Origin: Deltaproteobacteria bacterium
GTDB taxonomy: Bacteria; Bdellovibrionota; Bdellovibrionia; Bdellovibrionales; JAMPXM01
DNA length: 64,000 nucleotides
NCBI GenBank assembly: GCA_017302795.1
Contig: JAFLCB010000007.1
Coordinates: 62,001-126,000, forward strand
Direction of reading: 5' to 3'
The notes below the pieces were generated by a model that was given only the letters and a program-made list of their open reading frames with translations, ran no database searches and was not told the DNA's origin. The stretch's first letter is position 1; the number at the start of each line of letters is the position of its first letter. The position numbers were made by a program, and so were the translations under genes. This document shows, piece after piece, positions 34,305 to 43,416 of the stretch.

Positions 34305-35846
34305 ATGCGCCAATCACTAGCTTTTCTCATCTTGGGTGTGACTTCGTGTGTATTCATCAACGGCTGCGGTCCGCTAGGTATCGAAAGTTACCGGAGTCAA
34401 GTTTCCGAGCGTCCCTCGATCGCTCCAAGCCCGGCTTCGAATCAAGTGGCAGTCACTGATTTAAATGGCCACCCCGTGCCGGGCGCCGAAGTTCTTTTCG
34501 GTCAATCAGCTGGTATTCCATTTTCTGCTAATATCGGAAAGACTGATTCCCTCGGTTTAGCATCATGGCCAAGCGGTTGGAAACAAGAACTCCCGATTAC
34601 GATTCAAGCACCAGGCTTTGTGAGGGCGACCTTTCTTTCAAGGACCCCAGGACCGCACACGTTTCCATTACGACCTGCTCGTTCGGTAGCTGGAATCAGT
34701 TTAGCCGGGAAGACGACAGGCTTTGGTCGGCTCGTTTCAAATGGAGTTCTGGATGTCAGTTTGGTTTTTGCCGCGATCCCGCGTGCAACTCTTGGTTCTC
34801 TCGAGCTGACAGCGTTGATAGGTAACGGTGTTGATACAGTATCGGTTTACGGGCAAGAGCTAGAACTACCAAACAATCTCAGTGTGCCAGCGCAAACCGA
34901 GACTTACTTCGGGATCATTCCTGTGTCGCTGGATAAACTTAAATATCAGATTTCAGTACCTGCTGCGGGAACTTACCGTTTGGCCGCCGTGCGGGCGCAA
35001 TTTGATTTTAAGAAAACAGTGGATGATTTGCGCGCCGGCAGTTCGTTTTTTGATATCATCAATCGTTTTCAGTTTCGAAGCTACGCGACACGCGATCTAA
35101 ATTTGACACTGCCAAAACAGACTGCGGATCTACCCTCTGACGAAATTAAACTTCAGCCGAAGCTTGCAGTGATGGCACAAGGTTTACCGTCTGGATACAC
35201 GATGCTAGCGACGGCAGCCATCGAAAGCCAAGGCCTTTGTGTTGTGACAGACGTGAAGCGACTTTTGGAAAATGAGAAGCGAAATCTTATGATTCCAGAT
35301 ATTTCGCAAGTTCATCTCGGGTCAGGGGTGCTTTTGAGGTCGATTAAGAAATATCAGCCGAGCCGAACCGACTTTTCAGGTTCGGACTTCGAAGAAGTAT
35401 CTTCAAATATTGCTACATTTGGTGTCGGAGGATTTCAGAGCCAAGTTGATTCCTCGTTTTATCCTCTTCTCAAGCCGATCGTGACGACAGGACGCTCACT
35501 TGTTTTTTCGCCGCCTGGCAGTTTGCTTGGTAATGCGGTTGGTGGAGAACGTGGATTTGTCGAAGAGCAAACCAACGTCACATTGTCGAAAGTCACGCTC
35601 GTGTCGAGTGGAACGCTTTGGTTGGTGGATAAAACTCCTATTTGGGATTTTTATGGACCTGGGCAAATTGGTCGCATCGATATTCCCACATTGGATTCTG
35701 AGCCTTGGGTCCAACCGGGTCGTTACAGGTGGGAGCTATTGTATTCTGGTCGCCAGTCTGGCCCAACGACTTTGCCTCTTGGTCCGAGTTGGAATGCAAG
35801 CGGCAGTCACTTTGTAAAGACGGCTAGCGACTTTCAGGTACCTTAA
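34305..35846 (+). CDS. Lipoprotein with carboxypeptidase-regulatory-like domain
   Basis: Lipobox FINGC (Cys at residue 21). An N-terminal domain of about 90 residues looks like a CarboxypepD_reg/Ig fold (VAVTDLNGHPVPGAEVLFG, TDSLGLASWPSGW). The remaining 380 residues are beta-rich without a recognised family. ATG 34305 has a GGGGGG ribosome site at 34292-34297; an earlier ATG at 34284 lies before the signal. The 3' end overlaps the convergent gene by 4 bases. Confidence 0.75.
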   Translation: MRQSLAFLILGVTSCVFINGCGPLGIESYRSQVSERPSIAPSPASNQVAVTDLNGHPVPGAEVLFGQSAGIPFSANIGKTDSLGLASWPSGWKQELPITIQAPGFVRATFLSRTPGPHTFPLRPARSVAGISLAGKTTGFGRLVSNGVLDVSLVFAAIPRATLGSLELTALIGNGVDTVSVYGQELELPNNLSVPAQTETYFGIIPVSLDKLKYQISVPAAGTYRLAAVRAQFDFKKTVDDLRAGSSFFDIINRFQFRSYATRDLNLTLPKQTADLPSDEIKLQPKLAVMAQGLPSGYTMLATAAIESQGLCVVTDVKRLLENEKRNLMIPDISQVHLGSGVLLRSIKKYQPSRTDFSGSDFEEVSSNIATFGVGGFQSQVDSSFYPLLKPIVTTGRSLVFSPPGSLLGNAVGGERGFVEEQTNVTLSKVTLVSSGTLWLVDKTPIWDFYGPGQIGRIDIPTLDSEPWVQPGRYRWELLYSGRQSGPTTLPLGPSWNASGSHFVKTASDFQVP

Positions 35847-36241
35847 AGCGGTGTTGGGTCGATGCCTTTTTTGAGGGAAGCGTCGCACGCATCTTTTGAT
35901 TCGTAAGCGAATAGCTTTTCACCTGACTTCAATCGACACATGACATGATCGTCTTCTGGTTCACAGTGAAGTAGGCGTCCGTATTTGCGAACTTCTTTAC
36001 TGGTCAACTTGATGCATTCTTTTAGTATTGGCGCCTTCGCCTCTGCATGCGGAGAAGTGCCATTAGAAGTTCCAAATACAAAGTAAAATGAATTTCTTAG
36101 ATCTTTCAATTGTACATCAAGGCCGGAAGCCTGTGAGAAGGAACCACATAGAGCCAGGACGGTAGCCGACGTAACCACGAGCCCCGTGGCCTGCCGTATC
36201 CATTGATGGCCGCAAATTATCCATCCGAATTTTCTCATCAT
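35843..36241 (-). CDS. Hypothetical exported small protein
   Basis: 132 residues with a signal-like N terminus (TGLVVTSATVLALCGSFSQASG). The mature part has four Cys (LKECIKLTS, LLHCEPE, HVMCRLKSG, KDACDAS), likely two disulfides, in an otherwise polar chain. I recognise no family. Convergent with the lipoprotein gene. Confidence 0.65.
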   Translation of the reverse strand: MMRKFGWIICGHQWIRQATGLVVTSATVLALCGSFSQASGLDVQLKDLRNSFYFVFGTSNGTSPHAEAKAPILKECIKLTSKEVRKYGRLLHCEPEDDHVMCRLKSGEKLFAYESKDACDASLKKGIDPTPL

Positions 36242-36317
36242 TCAGTGAAGAGGTTAACAAGGAAATCGGGTATCGTCTCGGATCGAAAATCTCAAATGGA
36301 AAATTTAGGCAGGAACT

Positions 36318-36339
36318 GGACCGGACTTCAGCCCGGTCC
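36318..36339. other. GC-rich hairpin between two minus-strand genes
   Basis: GGACCGG (36318-36324) / CCGGTCC (36333-36339), 8-base loop. A-rich sequence follows on the plus strand and no T tract follows on the minus strand, so a terminator role after the esterase gene is doubtful. Confidence 0.4.
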
Positions 36340-36361
36340 AAAAAATTTAAGTCCGCAGGTC

Positions 36362-37468
36362 CTACTTAACGCCGATGGCAGTCATCAGCGTTCTGACGGC
36401 CTGCATTTGCGCGCCCGTTTTTGTAGTGTAGTTGGCGCCTGAAAAGCCGAACCAATCCCAGCAACCGTAGGGATTGCCAGTTCCCTTTGCTGACTGCGGA
36501 TATAAGACGACCATGCTGTTTGTTTCCGCCCACTCATTGTAGCCAGCGTTTTCGACGAATTGCTTTTGAATAAAGTCCGGATTCATCTGGCAACCATGGA
36601 GGGCCACGTGAAGACCGCATTTTGCGCTCGCCGTTCGGCAAGCTTTTGGAATGTAGGCCGCGCCCCAACCGTACATTCGAGAAGTCGCGGGCAGAAGTTT
36701 GGACTGATCAAAATAAATGAGGTTACTTAGATCTTGCGCTCCACGAGCTGTCATCGCGCGACTTGCCGGTTCGATCGCAGCCAAAACTTTTCCTGCTACA
36801 TCATCGTTACACTTTAGTAACCAAGGACTTCCCATCATCGAACATTGGTTACCGTAACCCAAGGTTGGGAATCCGTGTGCTGCGTCTGGATTAGTGAGCC
36901 TCGTAATTGAAGGTTTGGAAACCAGCGCTTCGTAGAATTCAACCAGCTTGTCGCTTGCGACCGGTTTGATGACGAGGTCTTTAGGACTCGAAAATACAGC
37001 GACGCGATCGTTCGCTATATTATTGAGATCATCGATCTCACCAGCCAGCGCACGCGCCTTGGCAATTTCAACGTGATCTTTAGCAACTATATTTTGTGGA
37101 CCGCTCATGCAGACATTTTGACTGCGGCCCACATCGCCTTTGGAGCATTCGTAAATGCCGCCAGCGAGACTTGCGGCACCATTGAATACGCTTGAATAGG
37201 CAACGTGAAGTTGAACGGCCATAAAGCCGCCGGAGGAAACTCCAGAAACAGTAATGCGAGACGGATCCAAATCTAATTTGGGGAGTTCTTCGATGGTCGC
37301 AGCCGCTGGCCTCATTGGCCAACCGGGGAATGGAAACGGGAAATTAAAAGTAGACGTCGTCGCGTGAGCGAGCGAGCCACCTGCTAATGTGACAACTAAC
37401 GCTAGCGCAGCGACCAAACTCGAAACAGTCCGGCCGTAAGTATTTGGATTTTGTGAAGTGTCGTACAT
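36362..37468 (-). CDS. Exported PHB-depolymerase-like esterase
   Basis: Alpha/beta hydrolase with signal peptide (VAALALVVTLAGGSLAHA). The lipase box is VSGVSSGGFMAVQLH (Ser in GVSSGG). Other family marks: ASLAGGIYECSKG, HVALHGCQMN (oxyanion region) and NPYGCWDWFG; these match short-chain PHA depolymerases that lack a substrate-binding domain. ATG 37468 is preceded by GGAG; an in-frame TTG upstream is rejected. It may digest storage polymer released from other cells, by inference. Confidence 0.8.
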   Translation of the reverse strand: MYDTSQNPNTYGRTVSSLVAALALVVTLAGGSLAHATTSTFNFPFPFPGWPMRPAAATIEELPKLDLDPSRITVSGVSSGGFMAVQLHVAYSSVFNGAASLAGGIYECSKGDVGRSQNVCMSGPQNIVAKDHVEIAKARALAGEIDDLNNIANDRVAVFSSPKDLVIKPVASDKLVEFYEALVSKPSITRLTNPDAAHGFPTLGYGNQCSMMGSPWLLKCNDDVAGKVLAAIEPASRAMTARGAQDLSNLIYFDQSKLLPATSRMYGWGAAYIPKACRTASAKCGLHVALHGCQMNPDFIQKQFVENAGYNEWAETNSMVVLYPQSAKGTGNPYGCWDWFGFSGANYTTKTGAQMQAVRTLMTAIGVK

Positions 37469-37578
37469 AAGTTTGCTCCAATTCGTCAGTGACAACTAAC
37501 AGCAACTTAGTTCTTCGCGACCGTCTCTGACTTGTCAATTTAGTTTGTTTTTGAATCTGTGAAGTATAAGCTCTTGAT

Positions 37579-37977
37579 ATGAGCAAAAATGCGATTCAAA
37601 AAGTGACTCTTGGATGCAGGTTGTTTTTAGGTTTAGTTTTTTTCGTGTTTGGCCTGAACGGTTTTTTAAACTTCATTCCTGTGCCGCCGGAAATGCCTGA
37701 AAAAGCGATGAAGATGATGCAGGCGTTCATGGAGTCGGGATATTTCATGCAAGTTGTAAAGGGCACTGAAGTCATTGGTGGTTTGATGCTTTTGACTGGC
37801 AGGTTTGCGCCGCTCGGTTTGATCATTCTTGCACCCGTCACCGTGCAAATCTTCTTATTCCATGCGTTCACGACGCCAGGTCTGCAGAATTTGATTATGC
37901 CTTTATTCATGATCATGCTGCACCTAGGTGCCGCTCATCTTTATCGGGATCGCTTCATTCCGCTTCTGAAACCTTAA
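37579..37977 (+). CDS. DoxX-family membrane protein
   Basis: 132 residues, four membrane segments (RLFLGLVFFVFGLNGFLNF, VIGGLMLLTGRFAPLGLIIL, VTVQIFLFHAF, LIMPLFMIMLHLGA). The arrangement and the LNGFLNF, GRFAP motifs fit DoxX/DoxD-like proteins, often linked to redox stress. Substrate unknown. Divergent from the esterase gene. Confidence 0.85.
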   Translation: MSKNAIQKVTLGCRLFLGLVFFVFGLNGFLNFIPVPPEMPEKAMKMMQAFMESGYFMQVVKGTEVIGGLMLLTGRFAPLGLIILAPVTVQIFLFHAFTTPGLQNLIMPLFMIMLHLGAAHLYRDRFIPLLKP

Positions 37978-38055
37978 CTGATCTAAAACGGAATCTTAAC
38001 TGGCCCTCGTCGGCTGTCGTGAGTTGCGATTGATGTGTGCAAGGAGGCGCATTCA

Positions 38056-39021
38056 ATGGTTAATCAACAGACCTATTCTTTCCGATCGATTCGTTCATGG
38101 GGAACCGTCACTGTGACACTCGCTGTCGCATTTGGTTTTGGTTTAGCGTGTTCCACGTCCAGCCAGATTGCGGTAGCAGAAGACAAACTGCCAGGAGCAC
38201 AAATCCAAGTAGGCTCGTCACTTTCGTCGACGAGGCTAAGCCTGTTGGGAGATTCAGGACGATGGAATGCCTCAACAAAAAAGTTAAAAGAATCAATGGA
38301 ACGGGTAGGAGTAAAGAGCCTCGTCATGCCGGGAGACAATCTTTATAGCGGAACTTACGATGCCGCTTGGGGTCCTTGGTTTAAGTCCGGGTTTGATTTC
38401 CCGGTTGTTGCGATCGGCAATCACAACGATGGATATCAAAAGGAAATTCAGTTTTTTTCGATGCCAGGCGAAATCTATGCGAAAACGATTAATGGATTTT
38501 TGAAATTCATTGTTCTAAATTCTGACAATCGAAACAACATCGACACTCAAATGGACTTCCTAACGAAGGAACTCGCTGCCGCTACCGAGCCTTTTGTATT
38601 CGTTGTTTATCATCATCCAACGTACACTCTGACGAGGGACCATACTTGGCCTGAGCGTCGTGAATTTCACGAGGCAATAAGGCCGGTACTTGCGAAACAT
38701 CGACAGAAAATTACAGCGGTCGTGTTAGGCCACGATCATATTGCTTCTATGGGCCACTTTGGTGATCTTCCCTACATTTTGAGTGGTGCCGGTCAAAATC
38801 TTCGTCGCGGAGCCCCGGTCGACAACGTGCAGGTTGGCGTGCGAGTGAAATCTGAGTGGCTTAAGGCGGAAGAAGAAATTTGGATTGAACTAGAGGCCTC
38901 TGCCCAAAGCCCCGTCGTTCAATTGAAGGCCATACGTGCAGAAGACGACCAAGTCTTGTGTACGGCTCAAATGGCTACAGGTCAGCAAGCGGGATTCGCC
39001 GCCGATTGCTATGCTCGGTAA
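38056..39021 (+). CDS. Exported metallophosphoesterase, purple-acid-phosphatase-like
   Basis: Dinuclear-metal phosphatase fold. Ligand motifs in order: LLGDSGRWN, MPGDNLYSGTYDA, VAIGNHNDGY, VVYHHPTYTL and VVLGHDHIA. This follows the type 5 acid phosphatase layout. The N terminus is hydrophobic (VTLAVAFGFGLACST) and ends at a Cys, so it may be a lipoprotein. ATG 38056 is 8 bases after a strong AAGGAGG, supporting this start over a GTG at 38035. Confidence 0.85.
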   Translation: MVNQQTYSFRSIRSWGTVTVTLAVAFGFGLACSTSSQIAVAEDKLPGAQIQVGSSLSSTRLSLLGDSGRWNASTKKLKESMERVGVKSLVMPGDNLYSGTYDAAWGPWFKSGFDFPVVAIGNHNDGYQKEIQFFSMPGEIYAKTINGFLKFIVLNSDNRNNIDTQMDFLTKELAAATEPFVFVVYHHPTYTLTRDHTWPERREFHEAIRPVLAKHRQKITAVVLGHDHIASMGHFGDLPYILSGAGQNLRRGAPVDNVQVGVRVKSEWLKAEEEIWIELEASAQSPVVQLKAIRAEDDQVLCTAQMATGQQAGFAADCYAR

Positions 39022-39027
39022 AAAAAA

Positions 39028-39969
39028 TTAAAGGACAGAGAACACTCCGGAAACATTCAAGGTCGTCATGTCAAGTGACGGCCTTGTGACAAAACCTTGT
39101 AGGTAAGGAGCGAAATAGATATCGCGAGTCACTGCGTAGCCGAGGCCGAGCCTCAACGTCACAGTTCTGTTCCAAAGGGTAGTGTTGTCGAAGGCTTCTC
39201 GTGGGTTGTAAAGCGAAAAACCAGCCGATCCGTTGAGGTTCAGCTTATCGGTGAAATTGTACTTCAAGCCTGGATACCAAGAAAACGCATACTGGGACGC
39301 GCGGCCATCACCACCATTTTTCGGCGAACCTGGTCGATGGGCGCGTGTGAAAATCCAGTAGTTGATGGTCGTATCAAATGAAATCGCAAGTTTTGTGTCT
39401 GCGATCCCATAGACAAGCGAATTGTCCCAGGACACTCCGCCGATTTGTCCGATCGCTGTGTAATTCGGAACCGTGGAAACGGTAAGTCCAGGAGAGTTGC
39501 GCATCTGCAGTTTTCCGAACCGATTTGAAAAATCGTAGCTCATGAAGGGATTACTAACATCCGTTCGATCCCAACCGTGGAACGGCTTTACAAGCGAAAT
39601 TCCAGTTCCGGCGCTGATCGTGCTGTCTGGAGAAAGGCGGTAGCGTAAAGAAACGGAACCCTTCATCGCTTGAGAATAGTTACCGACCGATCCATCCGGA
39701 TTCGGTTGTTCGGGTGCTGAAAGATCGCCAAGCGTCGGACCAAAATACGAAACGCTTGCTCGGATGCTCAGTCTCGAAAGCGAACCGGCGTCTGCTCTAA
39801 GTTTTGCGTCCGTAAGAGTGTTGCTTTCCTCGAACTTCTTAAGGCCGAGAACACTTTCCTGCGAGCCTGTAGTGGTGGCACTTGTGCTGCCACTAGCAAC
39901 GGTTGAAGCCTCCGACGCTGAAACTGAAAGTGATAAATAAAGAAGAGAAATACGCAAAATCTTTGACAT
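39028..39969 (-). CDS. Outer-membrane beta-barrel-like protein
   Basis: Signal peptide (ILRISLLYLSLSVSASEA) and a mature part rich in alternating polar/hydrophobic strands (RLSIRASVSYFGPTL, KGSVSLRYRLSPDSTIS, LGYAVTRDIYFAPYLQGF). The pattern suggests an outer-membrane barrel of about 10-12 strands; no family is recognised. ATG 39969 follows GGGGAG. The C terminus ends with Leu and not the usual Phe. Convergent with the phosphatase gene (6 bases apart). Confidence 0.65.
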   Translation of the reverse strand: MSKILRISLLYLSLSVSASEASTVASGSTSATTTGSQESVLGLKKFEESNTLTDAKLRADAGSLSRLSIRASVSYFGPTLGDLSAPEQPNPDGSVGNYSQAMKGSVSLRYRLSPDSTISAGTGISLVKPFHGWDRTDVSNPFMSYDFSNRFGKLQMRNSPGLTVSTVPNYTAIGQIGGVSWDNSLVYGIADTKLAISFDTTINYWIFTRAHRPGSPKNGGDGRASQYAFSWYPGLKYNFTDKLNLNGSAGFSLYNPREAFDNTTLWNRTVTLRLGLGYAVTRDIYFAPYLQGFVTRPSLDMTTLNVSGVFSVL

Positions 39970-40149
39970 GACGGCTCCCCGGATTCGGCATCTAGCCTTG
40001 AAGCTCCGGAGGACTAGTCGGGCGCACAAGGGCTCGCAAGGGCTTCGCGGGCTTGCCACGGCACATCAAAGTTGATCTGACATTGGCACGACCTAGTTGG
40101 CTCTCAGCAGGATTGAACAGATAAATTAATCAGAGCACCAATGCTTGCA

Positions 40150-40905
40150 TTATCGCCGAAACCCAGGTGCCAAAAATGGCCAATAGAGATCAGATGGAAA
40201 CTCGCCATCCACCATCTTAACACGAAGCCCTTCGAGATCTGTCGAATCGTGAAAGGTCACAAACCCCTTGGGCAGAGATGAAATCAAGGCCATCGGCGTC
40301 TGCTCGTCGCCTTCGCCCATTATGAGAACTGCCGCTGCCGCCATTGCGTCCACAAGGTTAACTTTCGTTAGCTGAAGTGTGCGACCAAACAAATCCGGTT
40401 GGCCGATTCGATCTTTCAGTCCATTGAAGCCCCAATGCGACAAAGAAACTCCCGTCGTGCCAAGCCGAAGCGGCGACGTGCGCGAATCGGTGATGATAAT
40501 TCCAAAGGAATCCAACTGAAAATGCTCTGTCACGGAATCCCACAATCGGTGAGCACTTGCAGTTGGGTTCTCTGGAAGGCAAATGAAGTCATCAGTTTCT
40601 GAGTTCGACTCGTCAATTCCTGCAGATGCCAAAAAAAGATTTTCTTTTACAGTCAGTCGCGAACCATAACCAATCTCACCGAGATCTCGATCTGCCTCGC
40701 GACGAATGAGCTCGGTTTTTGTGACGTCTTGTCGGCGCACAATTTGATTCTCACAAACGCTGACAATCTTGGAGGTTACAGCGAGTACTTTTCCGTTAAG
40801 ACTTTGCGAAAGTCCGCGTTGGTCCTCGCTAAGTGCCGAGCAAATGACAGCCGATAGGCTGTCCCCCTGTCGGACTATGGGTGTTCGAATGCTGGAGATC
40901 TGCAC
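40150..40905 (-). CDS. F420-0:gamma-glutamyl ligase-like (CofE-domain) protein
   Basis: CofE-type fold: GKVLAVTSKIVSVCENQIV, FGIIITDSRTSPLRLGTTGVS and MAAAAVLIMGEGDEQTP match the ligase family that adds Glu to F420-0. GTG 40905 follows AAGGA by 7 bases and gives the usual N terminus (QISSIRTPIVRQGD); an ATG at 40971 is less likely. F420 genes are not seen nearby and this organism may not make F420, so the acceptor may differ. Confidence 0.75.
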   Translation of the reverse strand: MQISSIRTPIVRQGDSLSAVICSALSEDQRGLSQSLNGKVLAVTSKIVSVCENQIVRRQDVTKTELIRREADRDLGEIGYGSRLTVKENLFLASAGIDESNSETDDFICLPENPTASAHRLWDSVTEHFQLDSFGIIITDSRTSPLRLGTTGVSLSHWGFNGLKDRIGQPDLFGRTLQLTKVNLVDAMAAAAVLIMGEGDEQTPMALISSLPKGFVTFHDSTDLEGLRVKMVDGEFPSDLYWPFLAPGFRR

Positions 40906-40989
40906 GATGTCGGTCCTTTTTTGGCTCTTGCGTTGTCGTCTAAAAACCCTCAGTGTTATAATGTCATGCATACACGAATCAGTCGGGTA

Positions 40990-41898
40990 ATGAAAATCAA
41001 TCTCTTCATAATGGCGCTGCTTATGGGGTCGGCGATTGCGTTCGGTGCTGACGAAGTCAGTCAGGTCGCGGTGGCAACGAGTTCAGTTAAGTCCGAAGGG
41101 CTTCCTGTTGTGATTGTCGATAAGGCGAAATACGAGCTACACTTGGCCAATTACAAAAATGGCCTAGAAATTTTTAAGACTTTTAAAGTAACGATAGGTA
41201 AGAATTCCGGCGATAAGCAAATAGAAGGTGATCAGAAGACTCCGGAGGGTATTTATCGTTTCTCGGCAAAGTATGGCCGGCAAAATTTGAAACCCAAATT
41301 TGGTGCGATGGCATTTTACATCGACTATCCGAATGCGTTTGATCGTCGCGAAAAAAAGACGGGGTTTGATATCATGTTGCATTCGACAGATGACCCCGAT
41401 CGGCTTGCGCGCCCTCAAGACTCGGATGGATGTGTGGTGGTGGATGACGCTCGTATCAAAGAAATTTCAGAATATATCCAGACGCCGATTACGACCGTCA
41501 TCATTTACGACCAGCTAAAGCCCGAGCACTTGGCGACAGAGACCAGCGGTGATTTGAAATCTGCATTCGAGAGCTGGCTAAAGGCGTGGTCTGGGAAAGA
41601 CATTGACTCCTACATTGGGTCATATTCCAAGGACTTTACCTTCGAGGCTCTGAATCGCGAGCAGTACAAGCTCTACAAGGATTCCCTCAATCGGAAGTAT
41701 GAAACGATTGACGTGAAAGCCACGAATCGCCGCTTCTTTCGCCATCCGAAGTACGAGTTGGTCACATTCAATCAAGAGTATTCGTCGACTTTTAAGGGTG
41801 GCCGTAAGGCATTCGTCGCACGCGGACAAAAAAGGATCTACTTTGTTCGGGAAGACGGCCGACTAAAGATTCTGTCGGAAGAATTTTCGCGGCAATAG
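40990..41898 (+). CDS. L,D-transpeptidase (YkuD) with C-terminal NTF2-like domain
   Basis: Signal peptide (FIMALLMGSAIAFGA), then a YkuD catalytic domain (LPVVIVDKAKYELHLAN, QKTPEGIYRF, FDIMLHSTD) whose nucleophile motif reads RPQDSDGCVVV. The common motif is SHGC; here Asp replaces His, as other SxGC enzymes (YafK/DpaA-like) also do. The C-terminal 110 residues (FESWLKAWSGKDIDSYIGSY) form an NTF2-like domain as in Csd6/YafK-type enzymes. Role: peptidoglycan cross-link or peptide trimming in the periplasm. Confidence 0.85.
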   Translation: MKINLFIMALLMGSAIAFGADEVSQVAVATSSVKSEGLPVVIVDKAKYELHLANYKNGLEIFKTFKVTIGKNSGDKQIEGDQKTPEGIYRFSAKYGRQNLKPKFGAMAFYIDYPNAFDRREKKTGFDIMLHSTDDPDRLARPQDSDGCVVVDDARIKEISEYIQTPITTVIIYDQLKPEHLATETSGDLKSAFESWLKAWSGKDIDSYIGSYSKDFTFEALNREQYKLYKDSLNRKYETIDVKATNRRFFRHPKYELVTFNQEYSSTFKGGRKAFVARGQKRIYFVREDGRLKILSEEFSRQ

Positions 41899-41903
41899 AT
41901 GGC

Positions 41904-42233
41904 TCATTCAATCGTAAGGGCATCGAAAAACTTCGATGCCCTTTCACTCTCAAAGAAAGCTTGCAAGCCTTTTTCGATAACAGCTTGGATTTGGCCAGCG
42001 GCTCGGAACATTTGAATTTCCTTAAGGCGCTCACGAGCAGCCGTTTTTCCCATGTCATCTGCGCAAACGGCTGCAAGGGCATCTGTCACACGTTCGAATA
42101 TGTAGCTGGAAACTTTTTTGTTTTCACAAATCCATGTGGATGTTTGCAGCTGAAATGACTTTACCCGGCGCAAAGCTTCAATTCCAAGTGCATCATTTTT
42201 CAGGGCTTGAATGGCGGTTCCAACTTCTTTCAT
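41904..42233 (-). CDS. Hypothetical small helical protein
   Basis: 109 residues, no signal and no known family; predicted mostly helical (AIQALKNDALGIEALRRV, RERLKEIQMFRAAG). No ribosome site is evident before ATG 42233, and the end lies 6 bases from the convergent transpeptidase gene. The frame follows the stop of a decayed gene, so it may once have been translated with it. Confidence 0.5.
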   Translation of the reverse strand: MKEVGTAIQALKNDALGIEALRRVKSFQLQTSTWICENKKVSSYIFERVTDALAAVCADDMGKTAARERLKEIQMFRAAGQIQAVIEKGLQAFFESERASKFFDALTIE

Positions 42234-42254
42234 CGCGCGGCGGATATGATTATT

Positions 42255-42730
42255 TTAAAGTCCGTCTTGAGGGAAAGCGTCCCAGTCAATCTGCAGCGGG
42301 ATTTCAACCTTGAAACCGGCCCAATCCTCAATCGCTTCGTATTGAGCCGTGTGAGAGGCTCCTCATTTACCGGACGCGCAGCTCGTCCAAATGAAAGTTC
42401 ATGACGCCATTTCATCGGCTCGTGAACCTTCATCGACATAATCTGGTAGCTGTCGATTTAGGAAATTTCGCGCACTTCTGCGGGCGGTAGATCTTTTGTT
42501 GAGTCAAAAGTCTGCATGGCGAAAAGATAGCGATTATTTACGAAAAGCATTTTGAACGGAGTGCCGCGGATCACAGCGCCACTCACAAGCAGAAGATCGA
42601 CAACTGGCGAATCGGCGCCCAGGATGTCATGCGTGCAAGGGTAGAATAAAGATGTGATTCGGCTATCGAACCAAGTCTGGACTAAGCTCGAGAGAAACGG
42701 GCTGCGCCTCTTGAGCGGCGTGGTCCTGTG
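42255..42730 (-). pseudogene. Decayed gene with an in-frame stop and a frameshift
   Basis: Reading the minus strand gives a long coding-like stretch without a start codon (TWFDSRITSLFYPCTHD, LLLVSGAVIRGTPFKM, LFVNNRYLFAMQTFDSTKD), then a TAA after PPAEVREIS, continuing in the same frame as IDSYQIMSMKVHEPMKWRHE. The frame then shifts, and a different frame reads SHTAQYEAIEDWAGFKV, EIPLQIDWDAFPQDGL and a stop at 42255. The original family is not recognised. Sequencing or assembly error cannot be excluded. Confidence 0.55.
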
Positions 42731-42745
42731 TCAGGCGACCACGCC
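42717..42745. other. Nine-bp perfect GC-rich hairpin downstream of the CBS gene
   Basis: GGCGTGGTC (42717-42725) / GACCACGCC (42737-42745) around an 11-base loop. No T tract follows on either strand, so it is more likely an RNA-stabilising end or a protein site than a simple terminator. It lies 24 bases after the CBS gene's stop. Confidence 0.5.
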
Positions 42746-42768
42746 CCGTCTGCATTTTAAAACGGCGC

Positions 42769-43176
42769 TTAGTTTTTTAAGCGTGTCTCCATCAGATGGT
42801 CCATTGCTTTAAGTGCGTCTACCCATGTGAAGATCCCGACGAGCTTGTGATTGTCGACAATCAGTGCGCAGCCATATTTGTGGGCGGCCATTTCGGAACA
42901 AACTTGATTCAGCGGCGTTTCTGGCTTCGTGATGTAAGGTTCCGGCGTGTACGCTTCTTCGACCGTGACCTTTCCTGGATCTACATCGCGAAAGCTTTCC
43001 ACCAAGTGTACGTCGCGATCAGAGAGAATTCCTACTAAACGCCCTCCTGACAAAACCGGCAGATGTCTGACGCGGTACTCAGACATCATTGCCTCCGCTT
43101 TCGACAATGGTTGATCGGCGCCGATGGTGTGCGGCATCACGGTCATATACTTTTGGACGGTTGGAATCGACTTCAT
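42769..43176 (-). CDS. Two-CBS-domain protein
   Basis: Small stand-alone pair of CBS domains (VQKYMTVMPHTIGADQPL, RVRHLPVLSGGRLVGILSDRD; then VEEAYTPEPYITKPETPL, YGCALIVDNHKLVGIFTW). Such proteins bind adenosyl nucleotides and regulate partners. GAGGGAT stands ahead of the ATG. It has no obvious partner next to it. Confidence 0.9.
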   Translation of the reverse strand: MKSIPTVQKYMTVMPHTIGADQPLSKAEAMMSEYRVRHLPVLSGGRLVGILSDRDVHLVESFRDVDPGKVTVEEAYTPEPYITKPETPLNQVCSEMAAHKYGCALIVDNHKLVGIFTWVDALKAMDHLMETRLKN

Positions 43177-43416
43177 AATTTTTATCCCTCACTAAGTAAG
43201 TTTGCTAAACCGGTCTTTCAGAATCAGCGGTACAAAGACTATGCCGCTCTTAAAGGTTGCAGGTCGAATTAAAACGCCAGTGGGCAAGTGTGAAATGCAA
43301 CGCGACCGCGCAATATGGGACCAGAAGTCACCTTGGGATTTATCGGGACGGGACAAAGCGCCCCATCACAGCAGCGAAGGCCAGAGGAGAAGGCCAGAGG
43401 GGAAGGTGAGACGGCG

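Noticed and set aside
36318-36339. Terminator after the PHB-depolymerase-like gene
   Set aside because: Good stem but no T tract on the minus strand.
43377-43410. Possible CRISPR or tandem array
   Set aside because: Only a short purine-rich duplication; no repeat-spacer periodicity anywhere in the window.
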